Origin: Paenibacillus silviterrae
GTDB lineage: Bacteria > Bacillota > Bacilli > Paenibacillales > NBRC-103111
Assembly: GCF_030167925.1 (NCBI RefSeq)
Contig: NZ_JASKUT010000002.1
Span: forward strand, 62,001 to 126,000
Direction of reading: 5' to 3'
Length of the DNA: 64,000 bases
Part shown: one piece after another, positions 54,401 to 62,311 of the stretch
Position numbering within the stretch: the stretch's first letter is position 1
Layout of the letters: every line of letters starts with the position of its first letter
Translations under genes and position numbers: made by a program
Notes under the pieces: model-generated
What the model saw: only the letters and a program-made list of their open reading frames with translations
Told to the model about the DNA's origin: nothing
The model's database searches: none

Positions 54401-54967
54401 CTCACCTTCAAGGGGAAGGCCGGTGTTCAGAATACGACCGGAACGATTGCAGCCACCCAGGCTAAGCTTGGTGCGGGTCCTGAGGGAACCGTGATTCAGG
54501 CGGCTCTTGGCAGTAAAAGCATATCCATCGGGACAGCGGATCCTATCGTAGATAAGACCGCATTGACTGCAGCGATTGCGAATGCACAGAGCCTGTATGA
54601 CGCCGCCGTAGTCGGCACACTGCCGGGACAATATCCGCAGGCAGCCAAAGACGCATTCGGTGTTGCCATCAACGCAGCCAAAGCTGTAAAAGACAACCCA
54701 AGCGCGACACAGCCACAGGTGGACAGTGCGGCAGCAGCACTGGGCAGCGCCGTCGATACCTTCAAAGCGGCCGTGATTAAGGAGGTTTCTGCAGACCTCA
54801 ACAAGGACGGAAACGTCGATGTAGGTGACCTTGCGATGGCTGCTTACCATTACGGAAAGGATTCCGCAGGCGCAGACTGGGCAACAGCCAAGATCGCCGA
54901 TATGAACGGTGATAATAAAATCGATATTGCGGATCTTGCTTATGTAGCATCCAAAATTCTTCAATAA
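51476..54967 (+). CDS. Secreted GH43-CBM6 arabinofuranosidase with cohesin, FIVAR and dockerin
   Basis: A 1163-residue exported enzyme. Signal peptide 1-26. The GH43 domain (40-370) resembles arabinoxylan arabinofuranohydrolases: base Asp in FGADPFAMVYDG, Asp in WLFDPAVLVDDDG and acid Glu in LFEDSGIHKYNGKYYYSY, plus GNNHHAIFEFND. Then CBM6 (389-522; VEAETIGWNGG), two bacterial Ig-like domains (526-708), a CBM35/6-like module (712-877) almost the same as that in the 44368 protein, cohesin (888-1018), FIVAR (1024-1095) and dockerin (1104-1163). It should strip arabinose from arabinoxylan. ATG 51476 with GTGGAGG upstream is chosen; the frame is open for 99 nt before it without a sensible signal peptide. 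Confidence 0.92.
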   Translation: MKKLKKMLGMTMALTLALTSIPVMERVQAAAAAVTPALAKTPGNANPLFTQKFGADPFAMVYDGRVYVYMTNDVFEYNADGTVKDNGYSLINKITVVSSDDMVNWTDHGEIPVAGGQGAAKWARNSWAPAAVHKTIDGKEKFFLYFADSANGIGVLTADSPIGPFTDPLGKALISRTGTPGASDVTWLFDPAVLVDDDGSGYIYFGGGVPTGKESDPGTARVAKLGADMISLDLAATGGAVKPINPPWLFEDSGIHKYNGKYYYSYCTNFSGGHPADIPTGTIAYMVSDNPLGPFTYEKTIFANPAAFFGVGGNNHHAIFEFNDQWYMVYHAQTLAKAMAESGTMPQMGGQARGYRNAHINKLSYDANGKIQTITGDYKGVPQLKNVNPYTRVEAETIGWNGGISTETTTEPGAMVNGMNLTVSSINDGDWTAVSKVDFGAAGAGIFTANVASGTGGGTIELRLDSADGALIGTLPISNTGGENAWKTETTHISGATGVHDVYMVFRGAATGNLFKVDYWQFAPKSAAHELVAINASTDKYKIDTVSGTNTATMKVTAVYADGTSEDVTAQAVAAPAQNGIVSVSNGVVTGVGYGSTSISVSYGGKTDTLNVLVKDLNSELTVKKITVDNPSVALDSGKTAAFKVTAEYVDGRTEDVTKTATYSNPNPGIAEVSNGSITAKASGTTTVVVSYKGVLGEPVTAQITVNVNTPAVIAIEAETAAENTDNAYVKGVANGHTWTLVDGMSTKAMQFTPDDATSVTPGTDSASLAAGSSLNYKINFTTGGIYNIWILAKSRNFNTDSIHVGLDNQYKFTSNGIQGVSNSQFRWVNLSNGGSVVPGGAPLNITAGVHELNLWGRESGLIIDRIYLTTSNATTDPVWPPAQPQGPMAALSADSSVKPGSSFTVAVSLNNLEQSVYAQDITLSYDSSVFDYVSAAGASSSIQIVTEDKATAGKVRLIAANIGGVSGLSTPVLNLTFKGKAGVQNTTGTIAATQAKLGAGPEGTVIQAALGSKSISIGTADPIVDKTALTAAIANAQSLYDAAVVGTLPGQYPQAAKDAFGVAINAAKAVKDNPSATQPQVDSAAAALGSAVDTFKAAVIKEVSADLNKDGNVDVGDLAMAAYHYGKDSAGADWATAKIADMNGDNKIDIADLAYVASKILQ

Positions 54968-54978
54968 GTGATCTAGTC

Positions 54979-55023
54979 ATGCCCTATCCCGAGTAATACC
55001 CATCTATGATCGGGATAGGGCAT
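54979..55023 (+). terminator. Hairpin after GH43-CBM6 gene
   Basis: ATGCCCTATCCCG is exactly complementary to CGGGATAGGGCAT. A near copy occurs at 56300-56340 after the next gene. No long T-tract, so leaky termination or processing is possible. Confidence 0.55.
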
Positions 55024-55075
55024 ACCATTTCCCTTTGATAAGTAAATGCTCAATGTAATAAAGGAGCTCAAAAAA

Positions 55076-56290
55076 ATGAGAAAAGCTAAGAAAATGACCT
55101 CTCCCATTATTTTATTAGCTATACTAGTGAGCTTGTTTATGAGTATGATCCCTTCAGTGCAAGCAGCTGCGGTAACAGGAGTGATCTTGGCGGTAGGCTT
55201 GGAAGCAGGTTCGACCGGAACACTTGTCGCAACGATAATCCCTGCAAATGCAATTAACAAGGAAGTAACTTTCTTATCAAGTCATCCGGATATTGCAACA
55301 GTAACCGGGGCGCAGTATGATCCTGCGACGGGAACTACAAGGATTACAGTAAACGCAATAACGGCAGGCAATGCAGTGATTACTGCGACAACGGCAGACG
55401 GGAATAAGACAGCGGTAATAAATATTACGGTATTTCCACCCGCTCAGCCACAAGTACCTGCAGCTTCCCTTTCGGCAGATGGCATGGTGAAGCCAGGCAG
55501 CAGCTTTACAGTTGGACTGAGTCTGAACAATGTGACACAAAGTGTGTATGCCGAGGATGTTACCTTGGCCTATGATTCTAACCTATTTGACTAGGTGGGT
55601 GCAGCAGGTGCCGGCAGCAGCATCCAGATCGTTACAGAGGAGAAAGCCGCTGCCGGTAAAGTTAGGCTCATTGCCGCCAATATCGGAGGGGTGTCCGGTG
55701 CAAGCACTCCGGTTCTAACGCTCACCTTCAAGGTGAAGGCAGGCGTTCAGAATACCATTGGAACGATTGCAGTTACCCAGGCAAAGCTTGGTGTGGCTCC
55801 TGAGGGAACCGTGATTCAGGCGGCTCTTGGAAGTAAGAGCATTGCCGTAGGTAGTATAGAACCGATTGTAGACAAGACCGCATTGATCACAGCGATAACC
55901 AATGCACAAGGCCTGTATGACGCTGCTATAGTCGGCACACTGCCGGGCCAATACCCGCAGGCAGCCAAAGACGCATTCGGTGCTGCCATCAATACAGCCA
56001 AAGCCGTAAAAGACAACTCAAGTTCCACTCAGGCACAGGTTGATAGTGCCTTAACGACACTGGGCATTGCGGTTGGGACCTTCGAGACAGCCGTGATTAA
56101 GGAAGTGTCTGCAGACCTCAACAAGGACGGAAGCATCGATGTAGGTGACCTTGCCATGGTTGCTTACCATTACGGAAAAAACTCTGCGGGCACAGACTGG
56201 CAGACAGCCAAGATGGTAGATATGAACGGCGATGATATGATCGATATTACGGATCTTGCGTATGTCGCCTCCAGGATACTCGAAAAGTAA
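55076..56290 (+). pseudogene. Non-catalytic Ig-cohesin-FIVAR-dockerin protein interrupted by in-frame TAG
   Basis: The frame runs for 405 codons with one stop, TAG at 55592-55594, in the cohesin where all paralogues have Tyr (FDYVSAAGA); TAT or TAC to TAG is a one-base change. Without it the protein would have a signal peptide (1-31, ends VQAA), one Ig-like domain (about 32-125), cohesin (128-258), FIVAR (265-335) and a full dockerin (345-405; DLNKDGSIDVGD, DMNGDDMIDITD), and no enzyme. Such a piece could extend or branch a complex. Downstream codons remain in frame and unspoiled, so the change is recent, a sequencing error, or read through. The part after the stop has no ribosome site of its own. 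Start ATG 55076 with AAGGAG upstream. Confidence 0.8.
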
Positions 56291-56299
56291 TTCAAGCAT

Positions 56300-56340
56300 G
56301 CCCTATCCCGAGTATTAGCAATCCATCACCGGGATGGGGC
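56300..56340 (+). other. Hairpin between broken cohesin gene and small gene
   Basis: GCCCTATCCCG pairs with CGGGATGGGGC. It is a sibling of the hairpin at 54979, so hairpin and gene were probably duplicated together. Confidence 0.55.
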
Positions 56341-56363
56341 TTATCAATTAAGGAGACTAAATC

Positions 56364-56567
56364 ATGGACATGAATACGATACGAGAGAAACATCAATATA
56401 CCGTCTGGGCAAAAGTTGATCATGTAAATGCAAAAGGCCTTATGGCCAAGCTGAAGGAGAAATTGATCCGTGAAAACCAGCTCTCCTCGGAAGATACGGT
56501 TACTTTTACCGCTTATGCGTTTCAAAAGGAAAACATCCTTGTGCTCGCCGGTGATCAAAAAAAATAG
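56364..56567 (+). CDS. Small protein of unknown function
   Basis: 67 residues, ATG with AAGGAGA 8 nt upstream, no signal peptide or membrane segment. The sequence is mixed charged with a Lys-rich helix (GLMAKLKEKLIRENQLSS) and a predicted beta stretch (DTVTFTAYAF, ENILVLAG). I do not recognise a family. It is last in the rightward cohesin-gene run and ends at a strong terminator. Coding is likely from the ribosome site and its position, but unproven. Confidence 0.6.
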   Translation: MDMNTIREKHQYTVWAKVDHVNAKGLMAKLKEKLIRENQLSSEDTVTFTAYAFQKENILVLAGDQKK

Positions 56568-56592
56568 GGTAGGGAACATGCGTTCCTTACCC
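56567..56592. terminator. Bidirectional terminator
   Basis: GGGTAGGGAAC pairs with GTTCCTTACCC. On the minus strand a long T-run follows, ending the leftward operon; on the plus strand CTTT follows. Confidence 0.75.
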
Positions 56593-56602
56593 CTTTGAGC
56601 CT

Positions 56603-57586
56603 CTAGTCAAATAAATTGTTCCTATTCAATTCTGATATTTCCAGGTTCACAACGGGAGGAATAGGCTTGCCTAAGGAGGCTTGAAGCAGCTGCTCAATGA
56701 TATGAAGGCCAATGGCCTGTTCTTTGCCGGAAATGACGGCTTCGATTTGGCCGTTATACACGGCTTCTTTCACCTCCGGGGTCAACCCAAAGGTAAGTGC
56801 TGTACGTTTGAGACCTTGCGCCTTCCAAACTAAAATAGACGTGGAGCTGGAGATCATGTCCAGGGAGACCAAAGCATCAAAGTGGGGATGGTCATCGATC
56901 ATTTTCTCCAGATTCGTGAGAGCCCTCTCGCTATTACCTTGATTATACCTGACCTCTAAGATATCAATTCCTGAATGAGCATGTAAATAGTCCAGCATCC
57001 CATCCAGCCTGACCCTTTCGCGCAACGAATTCTTGAGTCCTCCCTGGATCATGATCATTCCATTCCCCTTTAGCCGCCGTTCAATGATTTCCCCCATCAG
57101 CTTACCCTCTTGAAATGGATTTGCACCGATAAAGGATAAACGCTGACTCTGGGGCACATCTTCCTCGAAGCAAATGACAGGAATACCTTCGGCAACGGCT
57201 TTATTGATTAGCGGAGCGAGAGCGACGGGATCGATCGGACTTATGGCGATACCACTTACCTTCTGTTTAATCATGGTCTCCAGCATTCGCATTTGCTGCT
57301 CTGCATTCCATTCGGCCGGTGCTTTTACTATCAATTGAATGTTGATTTGCTTGGCTACCTCCTCCATCTGTTCTGTTATGTTCTCGTAAAAAGGATGTGC
57401 CATCGGATACAGGATCCCAAAGGTCCGCTCAGGCATAGGCCCGGTATTCGATGCGGCGACGGAAATTTCATTCTCGTATCCATTGTTCACGGTATCGGAG
57501 GAAATGGAACGGCTGCAGCTCGCCAGAAGAATAACCGTTAGTATCAGCATAAGAAGCTGACGAAATGAAGGCTTGGAGGCTTGCAT
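56603..57586 (-). CDS. Periplasmic-binding-protein-like lipoprotein, probable sensor partner
   Basis: A 327-residue family 4 (RbsB-type) sugar-binding lipoprotein with lipobox LLASC (Cys about residue 24). Typical segments are FGILYPMAHPFYENITEQME, GIAISPIDPVALAPLINKAV and VISGKEQAIGLHIIEQL. It is last in a kinase-regulator-binding protein operon, with only 2 nt between the regulator stop and its start. In XylFII-LytS-YesN and AraPST systems a binding protein of this kind presents the sugar to the kinase and does not take part in transport. The same role is inferred here. Pentose (arabinose or xylose) is the likely ligand from context. Confidence 0.9.
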   Translation of the reverse strand: MQASKPSFRQLLMLILTVILLASCSRSISSDTVNNGYENEISVAASNTGPMPERTFGILYPMAHPFYENITEQMEEVAKQINIQLIVKAPAEWNAEQQMRMLETMIKQKVSGIAISPIDPVALAPLINKAVAEGIPVICFEEDVPQSQRLSFIGANPFQEGKLMGEIIERRLKGNGMIMIQGGLKNSLRERVRLDGMLDYLHAHSGIDILEVRYNQGNSERALTNLEKMIDDHPHFDALVSLDMISSSTSILVWKAQGLKRTALTFGLTPEVKEAVYNGQIEAVISGKEQAIGLHIIEQLLQASLGKPIPPVVNLEISELNRNNLFD

Positions 57587-57588
57587 GA

Positions 57589-59193
57589 CTACTCCCCCTC
57601 TAAGGCGGCGACTGCTTCGTCCCCTTGCTTCCGAAACTCTTTCGTTGTCTTGCCGGTATACCTTTTGAACAAATTGGAAAAATAATGGGCATCATTATAG
57701 CCTACTTGAAATGCAATTTCATACGACTTGGCCGATGTCGAACGCAGCAGCTCCATGGCTTTATGCATACGGACCTGAGTCAAATATTCGATGAAGGTTT
57801 GCCCGGTTTCTTGACTGAATACCTTGCTAAGATGACTTTGGCTAACCTTCACATGATCGGCGGCATCCTGCAGCGAGATGGTGTCCTTGTCATAATTGGC
57901 ATGAATATAGGCTTTCACTTTGTTTAGCATATCACCGTATTTATCATAATTGTGAGAGCGCCATGACCAGAATTGCTCGGTCAGCTTAGTAAGGTATTGA
58001 CAGGCATCGTCCCAGGTGTGGATCTGGCCGATCTGCTGCTGAAGCAGCTTAAGCAGCTCTTCGGTTTCCGTAAGGTGGCGATACATATCCCTTGCCGAAC
58101 GAAATACCTCCAGGGTGAGGTCATTCAAGATGTAATAGCCAAGCGGAGACAGATGCCACTCAATGTCTCTGAGCGCATAGGCGTAATCATGGATGAACGG
58201 TTGAAGCTGACTTGGCGTGCCGATCTTTAGGAAAGTGACGAACTTTCCCTTATCCAGGTAGAACAAATGGTCAAGCGAGCCGGAAGTCACCTCCCACATG
58301 GCATGACGGTTTTGTCTTGACAATCTGCGCCAATACATGTCCTCGGCAGCTTCAAGGAACGAGATATGAACGTTCTGCAATCTGTCTTGAACGCTCCCTA
58401 TTCCAATCGTCAAGGGGAGAGGGGACTGCTCATTCCTATAGACTTGCAGCTCTTTATACGGCTGCAGCTGCTCCTGCAGCTGCTCCAGGGAATCTGCTTT
58501 CATGATCCATACGATTTCGGTCCGGCTTCGCCGGAATAGCAATGTATGCTTCATTTGAAATAATCCGTTGTATTGCTCCAGCACGGGTTGATGGTCCGTC
58601 ACCTGATCCGGGGAGCCGGCGGAATCCCGGTAATCCGCGACAATAACAACGTAATAGCGGGCAACCAGATTCATATGCAGGCTAGCGCCCAGGTGAATGG
58701 CTTCCGTCGTGGTAACGAAGCCGCTGCATAAGTCGTTCAGCAGCTTGTCTTGCGTGAGCTGAAGCGAATCGGATTCCTTGCGCTTCAAGCTTTCAATGCG
58801 AAGCTTCTCTTCGCGCTCCAAGTCAATTTTAGCGCTTACATCGTGAAGCGTCTTTATGACCTCCGCTGAAGAAAACGGCTTGAGGCAATATTCTTCAACC
58901 CCCATGCGCATGGCCGTTCTGGCATATTCGAATTCGCCGTGCCCGCTTAGGATAATGATCTTCATGTCGGGATGGCTTTTTCGAACGATACTGCAAAGCT
59001 CGAGCCCATTCATAAAGGGCATGGATACGTCTGTAATCAGAATGTCAGGCTGATGCTGTTCGATCATGGTGAGTGCTACCTCGCCGTCCGGTGCGTCCCC
59101 GCAATACATAAAGCCCTCTTTTGTCCAATCGATGCATTGGCGGATCGATTCCCTAAATAAGATTTCATCATCAACCAGAAGCACTTTTTTCAT
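57589..59193 (-). CDS. YesN-type response regulator, receiver plus AraC helix-turn-helix
   Basis: A 534-residue regulator with receiver domain (1-120; phospho-acceptor Asp in ILITDVSMPFMNG, Lys in CLKPFSS), a long central region (130-425) and an AraC-type DNA-binding domain (about 430-525; ISLQDAADHVKVSQSHLSKVF and YNDAHYFSNLFKRYTGKTTKEFRK). Its start lies inside the end of the kinase gene (23 nt overlap), which couples them. It probably activates the divergent ABC transporter genes at 61262 onward when the partner lipoprotein binds sugar. Confidence 0.93.
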   Translation of the reverse strand: MKKVLLVDDEILFRESIRQCIDWTKEGFMYCGDAPDGEVALTMIEQHQPDILITDVSMPFMNGLELCSIVRKSHPDMKIIILSGHGEFEYARTAMRMGVEEYCLKPFSSAEVIKTLHDVSAKIDLEREEKLRIESLKRKESDSLQLTQDKLLNDLCSGFVTTTEAIHLGASLHMNLVARYYVVIVADYRDSAGSPDQVTDHQPVLEQYNGLFQMKHTLLFRRSRTEIVWIMKADSLEQLQEQLQPYKELQVYRNEQSPLPLTIGIGSVQDRLQNVHISFLEAAEDMYWRRLSRQNRHAMWEVTSGSLDHLFYLDKGKFVTFLKIGTPSQLQPFIHDYAYALRDIEWHLSPLGYYILNDLTLEVFRSARDMYRHLTETEELLKLLQQQIGQIHTWDDACQYLTKLTEQFWSWRSHNYDKYGDMLNKVKAYIHANYDKDTISLQDAADHVKVSQSHLSKVFSQETGQTFIEYLTQVRMHKAMELLRSTSAKSYEIAFQVGYNDAHYFSNLFKRYTGKTTKEFRKQGDEAVAALEGE

Positions 59194-61003
59194 GCGGATC
59201 CTCCAATCTCGTCGGTACTCGGATCGTAACGGTTGTTCCCACTAAGGGCTGACTGGTCACTTGAACGCCATGGGCTTCCCCATAATATAAACGAAGCCTC
59301 AGGTTTACATTATGTAGACCGAAGCCTCCCGATATTTCTTTGCCGGTCTCCTGAGGGGAGCGGGGATCATCCAGATATTTGCGCAGCTGCATAAGCCTTT
59401 CCTCCGTCATTCCGATGCCGTTATCCTCAACGATAAGAATGATGTCGTTATTCTCATCTGAGTAGCCGGTGACACGGATCATGCCTTTACCCCGTTTGTT
59501 CTTAAGCCCGTGATAAAGCGCATTCTCGACAATGGGCTGAAGAACGGTTTTGAGAATGGATGACGAATGAATCTCCGGACTTACGTTAATTTCATAATCC
59601 AGAATGTCGCGATATCGAGTTTGCTGAATGGTCAAATAGCTTTGTATATGCTCTAGCTCCTTCTTGATCGGTATCCAGTCATTTCCTTTACTAAGGCTGA
59701 TGCGGAAGAGCCGTGATACGGCGAGAACGAGCTCAACCACCTGTTCCTTTCTTCCGGCCTCGGCCAGCCACAGTATGGAGTCGAGCGTATTGTACAAAAA
59801 GTGCGGATTAATTTGCGCCTGCAGCGCTCGAAGCTCCGACTTCTTCATCTCTTGCTGTTCTTCTATGCTTTGATCCAGCAGCCTCCTGATTTTATCAATC
59901 ATGGTATTGAAGCTGTTCCCCAGATCGGCAACCTCGTCCGTACCGCTAATTGTGACCTTCGCTTCAAGAAAGCCTGAGGAGGCCAGCTGCATTTTATTTT
60001 TCAAGACGTGCAGGGGGAGGGTGAGACGATTGGTAATAAAATAATGCAGTGTAATCGCGAACACGATGCTCAATCCCACACTGATGATGATGAGCTGACG
60101 GATGGCATTGGCATCCGCTACGATTTCTTGTAAAGGAACAATACCGATAATGCTCCAACCGGTCGCTTTAGAGGAAGATGCGACGATAAATTTCGGCTTC
60201 CCCTCCGAAGCTTCTACGAGGCTTCCTTCTTCACCTGTCATGATCATAGTTACTTGTTCCATTGTTGGAACCTTACTATTTTTCGACGATAGTCTTGAAG
60301 GCTTGAAGATCGTTTCGCCGGCTTGATTGACCACATAGAAAAAGCCGGTGGTTCCTATCGTGACCTCATCGCAGAAGCGCTTCACGATATTGTCGTCCAC
60401 ATCTACAATAATGAATCCGATGATCTCGTGCGTAATTCGCTGCTTAATCGTAGTAACGATGGAGATGACGTCCGACTTCACGTATTGAGAGTCGTCCAGA
60501 GGCTTCAAAGCTGATGGGTCGGAGGAAGGGATGCTGAGCACGGCATCGGTATTGCTGAATAAATAGGTGAAATGCGGATTGGAGATGGCATTGCGGTTGA
60601 TTTGAAATACGCCCTGGCGCTCGCTGATCCCTCGTCCATACAGATTTACCATCGTTATATTTAATACGTTTTCATATCGGTAGGTTTGTCTATAGGAGGA
60701 CATGGTTCTTAGAATGTCCTTGGCATTCTCGTAGGAGTCATCTTGAGAGTATAAAAATTGGAGAACCTTCGGGTCTTTCCCAAGCTCAAGAAGCTTACGT
60801 GTATCCATGAAGAGGTTGTCAATGTCTCTGGCTAGCTGCTGCGCTTGGATCTTGGTCGCCGTTTTACTGTTATTGTATACGGTAGTAAAAGATTTCTGAT
60901 AAGAAATAAGACCGACCGAGATGAGCGGTACACAAGTGAGAATAACAAACATCGTTAGAAGCTTGGCACGCAGACTGGACGTTATCGTCTTCAGTAGTCT
61001 CAT
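59171..61003 (-). CDS. YesM/LytS-like sensor histidine kinase
   Basis: A 610-residue membrane kinase. Helix at about 12-35, an extracellular dCache-like sensing region (about 40-290; TGFFYVVNQAGETIFKP, KATGWSIIGIVPLQEI), second helix near 300-320, HAMP (about 320-375), phospho-acceptor motif AQINPHFLYNTLDSILW and HATPase boxes (VENALYHGLKN, VEDNGIGMTEE, GGFGLHNVNLRL). ATG 61003 was chosen because it directly precedes a basic segment and the first helix, with AAGAGG upstream; the frame is open further but encodes no sensible extension. It heads the operon with regulator and binding lipoprotein, divergent from the transporter. Confidence 0.92.
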   Translation of the reverse strand: MRLLKTITSSLRAKLLTMFVILTCVPLISVGLISYQKSFTTVYNNSKTATKIQAQQLARDIDNLFMDTRKLLELGKDPKVLQFLYSQDDSYENAKDILRTMSSYRQTYRYENVLNITMVNLYGRGISERQGVFQINRNAISNPHFTYLFSNTDAVLSIPSSDPSALKPLDDSQYVKSDVISIVTTIKQRITHEIIGFIIVDVDDNIVKRFCDEVTIGTTGFFYVVNQAGETIFKPSRLSSKNSKVPTMEQVTMIMTGEEGSLVEASEGKPKFIVASSSKATGWSIIGIVPLQEIVADANAIRQLIIISVGLSIVFAITLHYFITNRLTLPLHVLKNKMQLASSGFLEAKVTISGTDEVADLGNSFNTMIDKIRRLLDQSIEEQQEMKKSELRALQAQINPHFLYNTLDSILWLAEAGRKEQVVELVLAVSRLFRISLSKGNDWIPIKKELEHIQSYLTIQQTRYRDILDYEINVSPEIHSSSILKTVLQPIVENALYHGLKNKRGKGMIRVTGYSDENNDIILIVEDNGIGMTEERLMQLRKYLDDPRSPQETGKEISGGFGLHNVNLRLRLYYGEAHGVQVTSQPLVGTTVTIRVPTRLEDPHEKSASG

Positions 61004-61100
61004 TGGCTTAGAACCTCTTATGGAATATATACGGGATACCTTGTATGGATAAATTATGCAGCATGATTCAGCAAAACGCAATCACAAACAAAAAACTACA

Positions 61101-61164
61101 AGTATTAAAAAAGAAAACAAAGGTTCATCGGAAGCCAACATGAAAATACGAAAAAAATTATAAA
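61101..61164 (+). promoter_or_regulatory. Candidate control region of divergent transporter operon
   Basis: The 258-nt divergent region holds TTAAAAAAGAAA (61105), TTCATCG (61124) and an AT-rich TATAAA (61159). The first two recall module B but spacing differs, so the match is weak. The rest of the region has nothing recognised. Confidence 0.3.
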
Positions 61165-61261
61165 AACGCAACATAATCCTCCGTATACCGGCCTCTGTGT
61201 ACCATTCTATACTCTAGATACACCAATTCGATCTGGTGAAACAAAAGGGAGGAAAGCACTA

Positions 61262-62290
61262 ATGAAAACCAAAAAGACAATGGGGTTACTACTGGCTTCC
61301 GCCATGGTGCTGCTAGCGGCAGCCTGCGGCAATGCCGGGCAAGGGACAGGGAACGGCACCAATAGCACGCCGACACCAGGGAATGCAACGAAGGCGCCTG
61401 CGCCGGCCGATAAGAAAATTGTACTCGGCTTCTCTCAAGTAGGCGCAGAAAGCGGCTGGAGAACGGCGAATACCAAATCTATTCAAGACTCCGCTAAAGA
61501 AGCGGGCTTCGACCTCAAATTCTCTGATGCCCAGCAAAAGCAAGAAAATCAAATTAAAGCGATTCGTACTTTCATTCAGCAAAAGGTGGATGTTATCGCG
61601 TTCTCCCCGGTTGTCGAATCCGGCTGGGATACGGTTCTCAAGGAAGCGAAGGATGCCGGGATTCCGGTTATTCTTACAGACCGCGCAGTGGATTCCAAGG
61701 ACACCTCGCTTTATCAGACTTTCATCGGTTCTGACTTTGTAGAAGAAGGCCGTCGGGCGGGCAAATGGCTTGTTGACAAGTATAAGGATGCTAAGGAGCC
61801 CGTAAACATTGTGGAGCTGCAAGGTACGACAGGCTCTGCACCGGCCAATGATAGAAAAGCCGGCTTTGAAGAAATCATCAAATCGAATGGGAATTTGAAG
61901 GTCATTGCTTCGCAAACAGGCGACTTTACACGAGCTAAGGGCAAGGAGGTTATGCAAGCCTTCCTGAAGGCTCACAAGAAAATCGATGTGCTCTACGCAC
62001 ATAACGACGATATGGCTCTTGGAGCTATTCAAGCGATCGAAGCGGCTGGTCTGGTGCCGGGGAAGGACATCATCATTATTTCGATTGACGGCGTCAAAGA
62101 CGGCTTTGTTGCTGCCAGCGAAGGGAAGATTAATTTCATCGTTGAATGCAATCCGCTACTTGGGCCTCAGCTGATGCAGGCGGTACGCGATGTGGTTGAC
62201 GGCAAGCAGCTGGCTAAGCGCATCGTTACGAAGGAAGGCGTATTCACATCCGAGGATGCGAAGCGCGAGCTGCCCAATCGTCAATACTAG
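61262..62290 (+). CDS. YtfQ-like sugar-binding lipoprotein
   Basis: A 342-residue family 4 binding protein with lipobox LAAAC (Cys about residue 22) and a Thr/Pro/Ala tether. It matches the E. coli galactofuranose-binding protein YtfQ closely in LGFSQVGAESGWRTANT, QQKQENQIKAIRTFI, NIVELQGTTGSAPANDRKAGF and QTGDFTRAKGKEVMQAFLKA. Family members carry furanose sugars such as galactofuranose or arabinofuranose; related AraE proteins bind arabinose. In this setting L-arabinose released from arabinoxylan is the best guess. It heads the transporter operon, with GGGAGGAAAG before the ATG. A hairpin follows. Confidence 0.93.
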   Translation: MKTKKTMGLLLASAMVLLAAACGNAGQGTGNGTNSTPTPGNATKAPAPADKKIVLGFSQVGAESGWRTANTKSIQDSAKEAGFDLKFSDAQQKQENQIKAIRTFIQQKVDVIAFSPVVESGWDTVLKEAKDAGIPVILTDRAVDSKDTSLYQTFIGSDFVEEGRRAGKWLVDKYKDAKEPVNIVELQGTTGSAPANDRKAGFEEIIKSNGNLKVIASQTGDFTRAKGKEVMQAFLKAHKKIDVLYAHNDDMALGAIQAIEAAGLVPGKDIIIISIDGVKDGFVAASEGKINFIVECNPLLGPQLMQAVRDVVDGKQLAKRIVTKEGVFTSEDAKRELPNRQY

Positions 62291-62311
62291 AACGAACGAT
62301 ATAACAAATAA

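Noticed and set aside
55592..55594. TAG read as pyrrolysine or another recoded residue
   Set aside because: No recoding element or pyrrolysine genes are seen, and paralogues have Tyr here. Mutation or sequencing error is simpler.
46775..56287. Cassette repeats as an assembly artefact
   Set aside because: The copies differ at scattered positions and are joined to different unique catalytic parts, so they are real paralogous segments. Long-read confirmation would still help.
55595..56290. Separate gene starting at GTG 55595
   Set aside because: The start falls in the middle of a cohesin strand directly after a TAG, without a ribosome site. It is the second half of the broken gene.
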